Under the pieces are notes generated by a model that worked only from the letters and a program-made list of their open reading frames with translations, ran no database searches and was not told where the DNA came from. Positions 16,889 through 25,605 of a stretch of DNA of 64,000 bases are shown in pieces. The first letter of the stretch is position 1. Every line of letters begins with the position of its first letter. The position numbers were made by a program, and so were the translations under genes. Source of the DNA: Octadecabacter temperatus (GTDB lineage Bacteria > Pseudomonadota > Alphaproteobacteria > Rhodobacterales > Rhodobacteraceae); assembly GCF_001187845.1 (NCBI RefSeq), contig NZ_CP012160.1, positions 2,232,001-2,296,000 of the forward strand, read 5' to 3'.

Positions 16889-18189
16889 GGGTTGATCCGC
16901 TCAATAATAAGGTCTTCAAATTCAGTAGGCTCGCCTATCTTAACGGCCCCAAGCACCGCAAGTGCCGCATCATGCGCGCTGTCTTCGTCCGCGGCATGAA
17001 TTGTCGCGATAGGATCCCCGCGGGACACTTTGGTGCCAAGTGGAAGGACATCTGACAAACCAACACGCGGATCAATACGGTCCGTTTCAACCTGCCGCCC
17101 ACCGCCCATTTGAACCACCGCAAGACCAAGCGCCTCACCGTTGATCGTTGCGATCGTTCCATCTTTGGGCGCAAGGACATCCCCGATCACAGGGGCTTTG
17201 GGAAGGTGCGTGTGCCAGTCTTCGGCAATATCTGGCGGCCCACCCATCGCGCGAACCATCGATGCAAAACAAACCATCGCATGACCGGATGAGATCGCCG
17301 CCGTAACACGTTCTTCAGCTTCGCCTTCGGCATGTCCAGCAAGCGCCAGCACTCGTGCACAAAGAGCGACGGTCAGATCATGTAATCGAGGCGCAGCCGC
17401 GCGGTTGCCCGACAGAATTTCAAGACAGGTGGCAACCTCAACTGCATTCCCCAAACTCGGGGCAAGTGGTTGGGACATATCGGTAATGAAGGCAGCAGTC
17501 GGCGTACCCGCGCCATTGGCGGTAGAAACCAGCGCATTTGCCAGTTTCACAGCCTCAGCTGGGGTCTTCATAAACGCACCGCTGCCGGCCTTTACATCCA
17601 GAACCATTCCATCCAGCCCCGCAGCGAGCTTCTTGGACAGGATAGACGCGCAGATCAAATCAACACTCTCAACTGTCGCAGTTACATCCCGAATAGCATA
17701 TAAACGTTTATCGGCTGGGGCGATGGCCTTGGTAGCACTGACAATCGCGCAGCCAATATCACGTGTGACGGACCGGAACGTCGCTGGTGGAACATCGGTA
17801 CTTAGGCCCGGGATCGCCTCGAGCTTATCCAGCGTGCCACCCGTATGCCCAAGGCCGCGCCCAGACACCATCGGCACGAAGACATCACAAGCCGCAAGGG
17901 CGGGCGCGAGGATAAGCGAAACCGGATCACCGACCCCGCCGGTTGAATGCTTATCCAACACCGGGCCAGGCAAATCCCATTTCATCACATCGCCGCTGTC
18001 ACGCATTCCGGTTGTGAGAGCGACGCGCCCTTCATCACTTAACCCATTCAAACAAACGGCCATCGCAAAGGCACCTGCTTGTGCATCGGACACCGCACGC
18101 GTCGCCAAACCACTGGCAAACCACGTTAATTCCTCGGAAGTTGGGTCTTCCTTACGGCGGACTTTGGCTATGATCGCACGCGCATCCAT
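16885..18189 (-). CDS. deoA: Thymidine phosphorylase
   Basis: A 434-residue enzyme that splits thymidine/deoxyuridine with phosphate to a free base and deoxyribose-1-phosphate. The phosphate-binding signature DKHSTGGVGDPVSLILAP is intact, as are SGRGLGHTGGTLDKLE and LDVKAGSGAF. Length is normal for the family. One base separates it from the cdd stop upstream, and it overlaps deoB by ATGA downstream. Confidence 0.96.
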   Translation of the reverse strand: MDARAIIAKVRRKEDPTSEELTWFASGLATRAVSDAQAGAFAMAVCLNGLSDEGRVALTTGMRDSGDVMKWDLPGPVLDKHSTGGVGDPVSLILAPALAACDVFVPMVSGRGLGHTGGTLDKLEAIPGLSTDVPPATFRSVTRDIGCAIVSATKAIAPADKRLYAIRDVTATVESVDLICASILSKKLAAGLDGMVLDVKAGSGAFMKTPAEAVKLANALVSTANGAGTPTAAFITDMSQPLAPSLGNAVEVATCLEILSGNRAAAPRLHDLTVALCARVLALAGHAEGEAEERVTAAISSGHAMVCFASMVRAMGGPPDIAEDWHTHLPKAPVIGDVLAPKDGTIATINGEALGLAVVQMGGGRQVETDRIDPRVGLSDVLPLGTKVSRGDPIATIHAADEDSAHDAALAVLGAVKIGEPTEFEDLIIERINP

Positions 18190-18190
18190 A

Positions 18191-18583
18191 CTAAGCTTTC
18201 GCCATATGGTCGGCTGTAAATTTACCCGGAAGCAAATCGCCTACCGTCATTTGCAATGTCGAGCCGTCCATTGTCGACATCGTGACAACCACATCAGCCC
18301 CAGCAAATTCTGCAATTTTCTGGCGGCATCCACCACATGGCGGCACCGGAGCAGGCGCATCCGCGATCACGGCGATCTCAGCTATCTCGCGTTCGCCAGC
18401 CGCACACATCGCAGCAATCGCCCCTGCTTCGGCGCAAGTACCTTCTGGATAGGCGACGTTTTCGACATTAATGCCTGTAAAAATAGACCCATTCGCGGTG
18501 CGTAGCGCGGCACCTACTTTGAAATTCGAATATGGTGCATAGGCGTTTTCGCGCACAGCGCGGGCGTCATCAAGCAAGGACAT
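18191..18583 (-). CDS. cdd: Cytidine deaminase
   Basis: A 130-residue small zinc deaminase converting (deoxy)cytidine to (deoxy)uridine. NVENVAYPEGTCAEAGAIAA supplies the first Cys and catalytic Glu, and PVPPCGGCRQ supplies the two further zinc cysteines. AGGAG precedes the ATG. It heads the compact part of the salvage operon, 47 bp after the bicupin gene, so the cupin may share its transcript. Confidence 0.95.
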   Translation of the reverse strand: MSLLDDARAVRENAYAPYSNFKVGAALRTANGSIFTGINVENVAYPEGTCAEAGAIAAMCAAGEREIAEIAVIADAPAPVPPCGGCRQKIAEFAGADVVVTMSTMDGSTLQMTVGDLLPGKFTADHMAKA

Positions 18584-18630
18584 GGCAGCTCCTATTGTTC
18601 AAGGCAGATTGGGCCGCAACGCCGCTAAGT

Positions 18631-19719
18631 TCAAGCCGCAGAAGTGGTAAACGTTCCGGCAAGCGTTACTTCAAGCAATTCGATATCATCGCTGGGGTCG
18701 CTATATCGCGTGGCCATATTTGGCGGGATTACAAAGGCATCGCCAGCTGCCAACCGATAAGGTTCCTTGCCTTCGCCTTCCAAAGTCATCTCGCCTTCCA
18801 TCACGAAGGTAAAGTGAATGTCGGCATCATGCTTTGTCCACTCTGGCGCACCCTCACCGCGCCGAACAACTTGCACACCCGCGACAGATTTGGTGGCGTC
18901 ATTGATCGTGGTGTCACGTGCGATGAAACCTTGAAGGCGAAACGGCGGCCACGGCGCGTCCGCGCCAACGTTATGGACAAACCGCTGTCCCTGCCATTCA
19001 CGTTCAGGGCGTAAATCAGGCGTTGGCAACGTCATTTCATGTTCGATTTCAGTGACATGTTCGGCAGGTACGCCAATCTCAATCACCTCGATGCCATCCG
19101 ATGCTTCTAACACACGGTGGCGAATTTCGGGCGGCTGAATAAAACAATCACCCGCATGCAGGCGGATCGGACCGCCTTGGTCTTCGTACAAAACATCGAC
19201 CCAACCACGGTAACAATAGATCAGCTGAAAACCGACCTTATGATAGTGCACCAGGTCAGGAACCGGTCCACCGTCGGGGATACGAATATGGCTTGCGATG
19301 ATGGATCCACCAAGGCGGTTTGGGATCAGATCGCGGTAGTGCATCCCCGCCCGTCCGATAACCCACGGCGCTTGATCCGCAAGGCGACGGACGACAAAAG
19401 CGTGGTCCGTCTGCGGCAAATGAAGCGGAGGGTTAAGTGCATCGATCTCAACAACCGTCCCACCAGGCGACGTCAGCGCACGGCTATCTGAAAAATCAGC
19501 GTCATCGGTCAGAATGCGCAGATGCCCCGCGCCTGTGGACAAAGAACTATCCAATCTAACGCGCAGCCCGTGGCCAGAAAAAACAGCAACGGACGGATCA
19601 TCAGCGGGGTAAATTGAGTCCATCCGCATCTTAAGCGTCTTGGTAAAGAAACCGATGTCCGTCGCAAGGGCAGTCGTCGGCAAGCACACTTCAGCGCGGG
19701 TTTCGACAGCCTTATTCAT
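18631..19719 (-). CDS. Bicupin protein of unknown function
   Basis: A 362-residue protein with two cupin barrels. The first metal-site motif is VHYHKVGFQLIYCYRGWVDV, and GDCFIQPPEIRHRV closes that barrel. The second is degenerate: WTKHDADIHFTFVMEGEMTL, then AGDAFVIPPNMATRYS. The ATG at 19719 overlaps the stop of the upstream secreted-protein gene as ATGA, which decides the start. Placement 47 bp before cdd suggests a link with nucleoside or base metabolism, but the substrate is not recognisable. A dioxygenase-like or isomerase role is possible; a purely structural cupin is also possible. Confidence 0.7.
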   Translation of the reverse strand: MNKAVETRAEVCLPTTALATDIGFFTKTLKMRMDSIYPADDPSVAVFSGHGLRVRLDSSLSTGAGHLRILTDDADFSDSRALTSPGGTVVEIDALNPPLHLPQTDHAFVVRRLADQAPWVIGRAGMHYRDLIPNRLGGSIIASHIRIPDGGPVPDLVHYHKVGFQLIYCYRGWVDVLYEDQGGPIRLHAGDCFIQPPEIRHRVLEASDGIEVIEIGVPAEHVTEIEHEMTLPTPDLRPEREWQGQRFVHNVGADAPWPPFRLQGFIARDTTINDATKSVAGVQVVRRGEGAPEWTKHDADIHFTFVMEGEMTLEGEGKEPYRLAAGDAFVIPPNMATRYSDPSDDIELLEVTLAGTFTTSAA

Positions 19720-20114
19720 CGTGACAAACAAGCCCCCGTTTCATCGCCCCCCAACGCGCCGCCTGTTGCAGCGCATGCTTCAGCTGCGGCTCCGGCAGCG
19801 ATCGCAGCGTCATGCAAATACTCATTGTCGCTAATGCAAATGAATGTTGGATCGGAAATCATTAGCCCAGTCAGACGAATACTTGTTGACCCGACATGCT
19901 GACACGTCAGCGTTGTACCGCCATAGGTTTCCCATAAAAAGTCGACGTACGTCTCGTTCGGCTCAATCCCCCAGATACGTCCGGACCAACCATTGCTTAA
20001 CAAAATCGTGCCATCACCTGCGGTTCCATCCAATGTGGCTTCGGCGACATCGCCAATTTCCGCACTCGCAAATGTTGGGAATAATGAGATAAGACAGAAC
20101 AAGAGATGCTTCAT
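19716..20114 (-). CDS. Small secreted protein, possibly a degenerate staphylococcal-nuclease-like fold
   Basis: A 132-residue exported protein with signal peptide MKHLLFCLISLFPTFASA. The mature part contains DGTILLSNGWSGRIWGIEP, then LTCQHVGSTSIRLTGL, and an Ala-rich helix near the end. The order DG-x-RIWGI-x-E, then L-x-C, then a variable strand and an acidic helix resembles thermonuclease-like proteins, but the catalytic Arg and Glu set is not convincingly present. Coupled by ATGA to the bicupin gene. The family call is tentative. Confidence 0.6.
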   Translation of the reverse strand: MKHLLFCLISLFPTFASAEIGDVAEATLDGTAGDGTILLSNGWSGRIWGIEPNETYVDFLWETYGGTTLTCQHVGSTSIRLTGLMISDPTFICISDNEYLHDAAIAAGAAAEACAATGGALGGDETGACLSR

Positions 20115-20254
20115 GACCTAGACCTTCTATACTTTCGGGCGAATTACCAACACGTTTCAAATCGACGCTTTTATTCACCGTGAAGCCCAGTTTAATGATT
20201 TGCAAGAGAGTGCATCTTGCGCATGCTATCCAGATCATGTTTCTTAATCCAAAC

Positions 20255-20280
20255 AAAGTAGTTTAACGTTAAACTACTTT
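20255..20280. promoter_or_regulatory. Perfect 26-bp palindrome upstream of maeB, probable operator
   Basis: A fully symmetric 26-bp sequence (each half reads AAAGTAGTTTAAC from the outside in, meeting at a central CG) ends 28 bp before the maeB start codon. Central-CG palindromes of about 20 bp are typical of LacI-family operators. It could also form a hairpin followed by TTTT, but its position between promoter and start favours repression of maeB. Confidence 0.65.
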
Positions 20281-20308
20281 TTCAAACGCCCGAATAGATT
20301 GGTAACAT

Positions 20309-22594
20309 ATGTCCGATACGCCCAACGACGATCACAAAAAAGAAACGTTGCGACAGGCGGCATTGGCATACCACCGTCACCCCAAACCGGGGAAACTGGA
20401 AATTCGTGCGACAAAGCCGATGGCAAATGGTCGCGACCTTGCACGGGCTTATTCTCCGGGTGTCGCAGAAGCCTGCCTTGAGATTAAGGATAACCCAGCC
20501 ACGGCGCAGGACTACACCGCGCGCGGTAACCTCGTGGCTGTTGTCACGAACGGATCTGCAGTTCTTGGGTTGGGCAACATCGGGGCGCTTGCCAGTAAGC
20601 CGGTGATGGAAGGTAAGGCGGTTTTGTTCAAGAAATTCGCCAATATCGACTGTTTTGATATCGAGCTGAACGAACCTGATCCTGAAAAACTGGCAGATAT
20701 CGTTTGCGCGTTGGAGCCGACATTTGGCGCGATCAACCTTGAAGACATCAAAGCGCCTGAGTGCTTTATAGTCGAAAAGCTTTGCCGTGAGCGGATGAAT
20801 ATTCCGGTGTTCCACGACGACCAACACGGCACCGCAATTGTAGTCGGTGCTGCTGCGACGAACGCTTTGATGGTATCGAAAAAGAAATTCGAAGACATCA
20901 AAATCGTCAGCACTGGCGGGGGCGCGGCTGGAATTGCCTGCCTTAACATGCTGCTTAAGCTTGGTGTAAAGCGAGAGAACGTTTGGCTCTGTGATATTGA
21001 GGGCCTCGTCTATGAGGGCCGCGAAAAGGACATGACGCCGCAAAAGGCGGAATTCGCGCAAGGGACGACACCCGCAACGTTGGATGACGTGATTGATGGC
21101 GCAGATATGTTCCTCGGTTTGTCCGGCCCGGGCGTGTTAAAGCCTGAAATGGTTGCGAAAATGACGAAAGCCCCGATCATTTTTGCGCTGGCGAACCCGA
21201 ACCCGGAAATCACCCCTGATGATGCCCGCAAAGTCGCCCCAGATGCGATTATGGCTACAGGTCGCAGCGATTTCCCGAACCAAGTGAACAACGTGTTGTG
21301 CTTCCCGTTCATCTTCCGTGGCGCGCTGGATGTTGGCGCAACGGAGATCAACGATGCGATGAAAGTCGGCTGTGTTGAAGGCATTGCCGCCCTCGCCCGC
21401 GCCACGACATCCGCCGAAGCGGCCGCCGCCTATAAGGGCGAACAGATGACGTTCGGCGCGGAATACCTCATTCCTAAACCGTTCGACCCGCGCCTGATGG
21501 GTGTTGTCGCTTCTGCTGTTGCAAAGGCCGCAATGGAAACGGGCGTTGCAACTAAATCCGTTGATTTGGACGACTACAAAGCAGAACTGGACGCGTCAGT
21601 CTTTAAATCTGCGATGCTGATGCGCCCCGTGTTTGAAGCAGCAGCAACCGCGTCCCGCCGGATCGTGTTTGCTGAAGGCGAAGACGAACGCGTGCTTCGT
21701 GCCGTCCAAGCCGTGCTGGAAGAAACCACCGAAACGCCAATCCTGATCGGCCGCCCCGAGGTCATTGCGGGCCGCGCAGAACGTGCTGGCCTTGATATCG
21801 ACGTTAGCAAGCTGGACATCGTGAACCCCGAAAACGATGCCCGCTACCGCGATTATTGGGAAACATATCACAGCCTTATGTCGCGCCGCGGCGTTTCACC
21901 CGACATTGCCCGCGCTGTGATGCGCACCAACACCACCGCGATTGGCGCAGTCATGGTTCAGCGCGGAGAGGCCGATAGCCTGATCTGCGGCACCTTCGGC
22001 CAGTTCCGCTGGCACCTCAATTACATTGAACAAATCTTGGGCAAAGACCACAAAGTCCAAGGTGCCCTAAGCATGATGATCCTAGAAGACGGGCCGCTGT
22101 TTATTGCCGACACACATGTGCGCTCAGAACCGACACCGGAACAGATTGCACAGACTGCGATTGGGGCTGCACGCCATGTGAAACGCTTTGGACTTAAGCC
22201 GAACATCGCGTTTTGTGCCCAATCCCAGTTTGGCAATCTGGACTGCGACACCGGCACCAGAATTCGCGCTGCGATGTCAATTCTCGACGCCCAGAAAGTT
22301 GATTTCGCTTACGAGGGCGAGATGAATGTAGATGCTGCACTAGACCCCGACCTGCGCGAACGCCTGCTACCACATGGCCGCATGAAAGGTGTCGCCAACG
22401 TGTTGATCTTTGGCCATGCAGACGCTGCTGGCGGGGTCCGCAACATCCTGAAGATGAAAGCGGGCGGTCTTGAGGTTGGGCCAATTCTGATGGGCATGGG
22501 CAACCGCGCGCACATCGTCACACCGTCCATCACACCGCGTGGCTTGCTTAATATGGCTGCGATTGCTGGAACACCGGTCAAGAACTACGGGTAG
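20309..22594 (+). CDS. maeB: NADP-dependent malic enzyme with phosphotransacetylase-like C-terminal domain
   Basis: A 761-residue multimodular malic enzyme (oxaloacetate-decarboxylating) converting malate to pyruvate with NADP+. Residues 1-430 hold the malic and NAD(P)-binding domains: AYSPGVAEACLEI, GNIGALASKPVMEGKAVLFK, FHDDQHGTAIVVGAA and ISTGGGAAGIA-type Rossmann signals. Residues about 430-761 form a phosphotransacetylase-like domain (RRIVFAEGEDERVLRAVQA) that is known to be regulatory rather than catalytic in this family. Length matches MaeB. A 26-bp palindrome sits just upstream. Its end overlaps a convergent lipoprotein gene by 17 bp. Confidence 0.95.
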   Translation: MSDTPNDDHKKETLRQAALAYHRHPKPGKLEIRATKPMANGRDLARAYSPGVAEACLEIKDNPATAQDYTARGNLVAVVTNGSAVLGLGNIGALASKPVMEGKAVLFKKFANIDCFDIELNEPDPEKLADIVCALEPTFGAINLEDIKAPECFIVEKLCRERMNIPVFHDDQHGTAIVVGAAATNALMVSKKKFEDIKIVSTGGGAAGIACLNMLLKLGVKRENVWLCDIEGLVYEGREKDMTPQKAEFAQGTTPATLDDVIDGADMFLGLSGPGVLKPEMVAKMTKAPIIFALANPNPEITPDDARKVAPDAIMATGRSDFPNQVNNVLCFPFIFRGALDVGATEINDAMKVGCVEGIAALARATTSAEAAAAYKGEQMTFGAEYLIPKPFDPRLMGVVASAVAKAAMETGVATKSVDLDDYKAELDASVFKSAMLMRPVFEAAATASRRIVFAEGEDERVLRAVQAVLEETTETPILIGRPEVIAGRAERAGLDIDVSKLDIVNPENDARYRDYWETYHSLMSRRGVSPDIARAVMRTNTTAIGAVMVQRGEADSLICGTFGQFRWHLNYIEQILGKDHKVQGALSMMILEDGPLFIADTHVRSEPTPEQIAQTAIGAARHVKRFGLKPNIAFCAQSQFGNLDCDTGTRIRAAMSILDAQKVDFAYEGEMNVDAALDPDLRERLLPHGRMKGVANVLIFGHADAAGGVRNILKMKAGGLEVGPILMGMGNRAHIVTPSITPRGLLNMAAIAGTPVKNYG

Positions 22595-22952
22595 ATCTTA
22601 AAGAGGCGTAATCGTCCCCACGTTGGTCTGAGAACCGAATTTCCAAACTAATCCTGTTGCCTTGAATGGCGACAGGAACACAGTCTTCGGATAAACCGCC
22701 GACTTCGATGCACAGCTCATCGTTTAAGATACGCCACGTGAGGGGCTCTTGCCCGCGATCCGCGACTTCGTTCAACGCAAACAAGCCCTTTCCATCCGCG
22801 TAGAATTCAAAAACCAACGGACCGCCATCAGGGTCTGGGGACGGCAACACAACGCGCGTGTCGTCCAGCCCATTGCTTGGTTCTCCACCACTTGGCGTCA
22901 TACAACCAGAAAGCCCAAAAGCGAGCATGGCGGTTAAAGTGAAACGAAACAT
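22578..22952 (-). CDS. Small lipoprotein, paralogue of the divergent lipoprotein
   Basis: A 124-residue lipoprotein with lipobox LSGC (Cys17) after a short signal. The mature domain contains LTWRILNDELCIEVGG and a second cysteine in SEDCVPVAIQGNRISL. The same arrangement (L-x-W-x-LC, then C, then a GNR strand) occurs in the divergently transcribed lipoprotein at 23104-23499, so they are probably paralogues. Its 3' end overlaps the convergent maeB end by 17 bp. Function unknown; the fold may be a small beta-barrel. Confidence 0.7.
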   Translation of the reverse strand: MFRFTLTAMLAFGLSGCMTPSGGEPSNGLDDTRVVLPSPDPDGGPLVFEFYADGKGLFALNEVADRGQEPLTWRILNDELCIEVGGLSEDCVPVAIQGNRISLEIRFSDQRGDDYASLRSTRSS

Positions 22953-23103
22953 AGAGACGACCTTTCAAAGCGAGACGACCCTCAGACTGACGAACGAAGG
23001 CGAATGCTGCAAGCCCTTCTGTTTAAATAGCAATCAACCTGCGGTTTCGCTTGTGGGCCTGCAGTTAATGTCTAAGTTCTGCGCAAAACCAGATGGAGAT
23101 TTT

Positions 23104-23499
23104 ATGCCCCGTATCGCCCTAGCGCTTGCAGCCACCGTATCCCTTTCCCTTGCCGCCTGTATGGAGCCCACAAGCCAAGGCGAACCTCTCACGGGGGACG
23201 CACTTGAAGCGCGCCTAAGCGGACAGGTCATGACAATACGGCCGCTCGATCCTGTATTGGGTACGCCAACCCGTGCTGAACTCAGCCCCGATGGAACCGT
23301 GGTTCTGTCTTACGCCAATGGCGAAGTCGCGAACCTTCGTTGGAAGGTCGAAACTCAAGGGTTGTGCTTCCCCCTTCGATCAGATCCGAACGAATTCTCC
23401 TGCCGCAATATCGTAATAACCTCGGGCAACCGTTTCTCGATTTACGATACGAGGTTTGGCGGCGGTAAGATTGCAACCGGTACGCTGACACCACTTTAG
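23104..23499 (+). CDS. Small lipoprotein, paralogue of the divergent lipoprotein
   Basis: A 131-residue lipoprotein with lipobox LAAC (Cys19). The open frame runs further upstream, but the ATG at 23104 has GGAG before it and begins a perfect lipoprotein signal (MPRIALALAATVSLSLAAC). The mature domain holds ANLRWKVETQGLCFPLRSDP, then FSCRNIVITSGNRFSIYD, the same cysteine/Trp layout as the lipoprotein at 22578-22952. The two share a 151-bp intergenic region. Function unknown. Confidence 0.75.
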   Translation: MPRIALALAATVSLSLAACMEPTSQGEPLTGDALEARLSGQVMTIRPLDPVLGTPTRAELSPDGTVVLSYANGEVANLRWKVETQGLCFPLRSDPNEFSCRNIVITSGNRFSIYDTRFGGGKIATGTLTPL

Positions 23500-23534
23500 A
23501 AGCAGATCGATTCTGTTCAACGCCCCTAAGCCTG

Positions 23535-23632
23535 TTCGCAACTTTGCAAGTAAAGCCGATCAACTTAGCAATTCTCATCATTGCGAAGGTGTTTGCAAAT
23601 ATTTGCAACGCCGACCTGCGACATTTTGCAAA
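23535..23632. promoter_or_regulatory. Cluster of TTTGCAA boxes upstream of prpE (ScfR/RamB-type sites)
   Basis: Exact TTTGCAA occurs at 23543-23549, 23592-23598, 23602-23608 and 23625-23631, with near matches TTCGCAA (23535), TTAGCAA (about 23565) and inverted TTGCGAA (23581). TTTGCAAATATTTGCAA at 23592-23608 is the strongest pair. TTTGCAAA is the motif bound by short-chain acyl-CoA regulators (PccR of Rhodobacter, RamB of Corynebacterium). The location ahead of the propionyl-CoA synthetase gene fits control by propionyl- or acetyl-CoA. No ScfR gene is in this window. Confidence 0.65.
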
Positions 23633-23712
23633 CTCTGCACAAGTTCGGCGCTAACAGCCTTGCCCCATGCCCCCTGCACGGCCTATCCCTATGGCAAATA
23701 GGGGGGAATACC

Positions 23713-25605
23713 ATGGGATACCGGGACGTTTACGAAAACTGGCAGGCCGATCCAGAAGCATTCTGGATGAAGGCGGCTGAGGCAATCGATTGGGACAAAG
23801 CCCCAACAAAGGCTTTGTTCGACGAAAATGCCCCACTTTATGAATGGTTCAGCGATGCCAAGGTAAACACCTGCTACAACGCGGTGGATCGCCACGTCGA
23901 AAATGGCCGCGGTGAGCAAACCGCGATCATCTACGACAGCCCTATCACTCATACCAAACGCGAGATTTCTTACGTTGAACTGCGCAACCGCGTGGCCAGC
24001 CTTGCTGGCGCTTTGCGCGCTAAGGGCGTCGAAAAAGGCGATCGCGTCATCATCTATATGCCAATGATCCCTGAAGCACTTGAGGCGATGCTTGCCTGCG
24101 CGCGTATTGGTGCGGTGCATTCGGTTGTATTTGGCGGTTTTGCCGCCAATGAGCTGGCCGTGCGCATTGATGATGCAACCCCCAAAGCCATCATCGCCGC
24201 GTCCTGCGGTTTAGAGCCAAACCGTGTTGTCCACTATAAGCCACTGGTTGATGGCGCTATTGAACTGGCCGAACACAAGCCCGATTTTTGTGTCATTTTA
24301 CAGCGCGAACAAGAGGTTGCGGAACTCATCGAAGGCCGTGACTTCAATTGGCATGGTTTCCAGTACGGTGTTGAGCCTGCTGAATGTGTTCCTGTTGAGG
24401 GCAACCACCCCGCCTATATTCTTTACACTTCCGGCACGACAGGCGCCCCTAAAGGCGTTGTGCGTCATACGGCGGGCCACTTGGTTGCGTTGAATTGGAC
24501 GATGAAGAACATCTACAACGTCGATCCGGGCGACGTGTTCTGGGCCGCGTCAGATGTCGGTTGGGTCGTTGGGCACAGCTACATTTGCTATGCCCCGCTG
24601 ATCCACGGCAACACCACGATTGTGTTTGAAGGTAAGCCCGTTGGAACGCCCGACGCAGGCACGTTCTGGCGCGTGATCGAAGAACATAACGTTAAATCCT
24701 TCTTCACCGCACCAACGGCTTTCCGCGCCGTGAAGCGTGAAGACCCGACAGGTGAGTTCGTAAAGAAATATGACCTGAGTTGCCTTGATCAAGTGTTCCT
24801 CGCCGGTGAACGTGCCGACCCAGACACGATCATCTGGGCGCAAGACCAACTGGGTAAACCTGTGATCGACCATTGGTGGCAGACTGAACTCGGCTACCCC
24901 GGTGTGTGTAACCCAGTCGGCATTGAACTACTGGACGTCAAACTCGGCAGCCCATCCGTACCGCTTCCAGGGTACGAGATGAAAATCCTCGATGATGACG
25001 GAAACGAACTCCCTAAAGGCGAGCTCGGCGCGATTGCGATCAAGCTGCCCCTGCCCCCTGGTACATTGCCGACGCTTTGGAACGCCGAAGACCGCTACCG
25101 CAAAAGCTATCTCAATACCTTCCCCGGCTACTACGAGACCGGCGATGCAGGCATGATCGACGAAGACGGCTACCTCTACATCATGGCGCGCACCGATGAC
25201 GTGATTAATGTTGCTGGCCACCGCCTTAGCACGGGCGGCATGGAAGAAGTCCTTGCCGCGCATCCTGACGTTGCTGAATGTGCCGTTATAGGCGTAACGG
25301 ACCAACTTAAGGGCCAACTACCGATGGGGTTTGTCTGCTTGAACAAGGGCACGACGACCAGCGAAGAAGACGTCATCAAAGGCTGTGTCAAACTGGTGCG
25401 CGAAAAAATCGGGCCCGTTGCTGCGTTCAAACTCTGCACGGTCGTGGATCGCCTGCCTAAGACCCGTTCCGGTAAAATCCTACGCGGCATCATGGTGAAA
25501 ATCGCTGACAGCGCAGAATACAAAATGCCGGCTACGATCGATGATCCAGTGATCTTGGATGAGATCAAAGAAGCCTTGAAGCCGATGGGCTATGCAAAAG
25601 GGTGA
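23713..25605 (+). CDS. prpE: Propionyl-CoA synthetase
   Basis: A 630-residue AMP-forming ligase that activates propionate (and less well acetate) to the CoA thioester. Signatures: VVFGGFAANELAVRIDDATP, the P-loop YTSGTTGAPKGVVRH, DVGWVVGHSYICYAPL, WWQTELGYP, and the C-terminal catalytic, acetylatable lysine in PKTRSGKILRG. The N-terminus MGYRDVYENWQADPEAFW is PrpE-like, shorter than Acs. The ATG at 23713 follows GGGGGGAAT; the longer frame is not used. Upstream boxes suggest induction by short-chain acyl-CoA. Confidence 0.93.
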   Translation: MGYRDVYENWQADPEAFWMKAAEAIDWDKAPTKALFDENAPLYEWFSDAKVNTCYNAVDRHVENGRGEQTAIIYDSPITHTKREISYVELRNRVASLAGALRAKGVEKGDRVIIYMPMIPEALEAMLACARIGAVHSVVFGGFAANELAVRIDDATPKAIIAASCGLEPNRVVHYKPLVDGAIELAEHKPDFCVILQREQEVAELIEGRDFNWHGFQYGVEPAECVPVEGNHPAYILYTSGTTGAPKGVVRHTAGHLVALNWTMKNIYNVDPGDVFWAASDVGWVVGHSYICYAPLIHGNTTIVFEGKPVGTPDAGTFWRVIEEHNVKSFFTAPTAFRAVKREDPTGEFVKKYDLSCLDQVFLAGERADPDTIIWAQDQLGKPVIDHWWQTELGYPGVCNPVGIELLDVKLGSPSVPLPGYEMKILDDDGNELPKGELGAIAIKLPLPPGTLPTLWNAEDRYRKSYLNTFPGYYETGDAGMIDEDGYLYIMARTDDVINVAGHRLSTGGMEEVLAAHPDVAECAVIGVTDQLKGQLPMGFVCLNKGTTTSEEDVIKGCVKLVREKIGPVAAFKLCTVVDRLPKTRSGKILRGIMVKIADSAEYKMPATIDDPVILDEIKEALKPMGYAKG

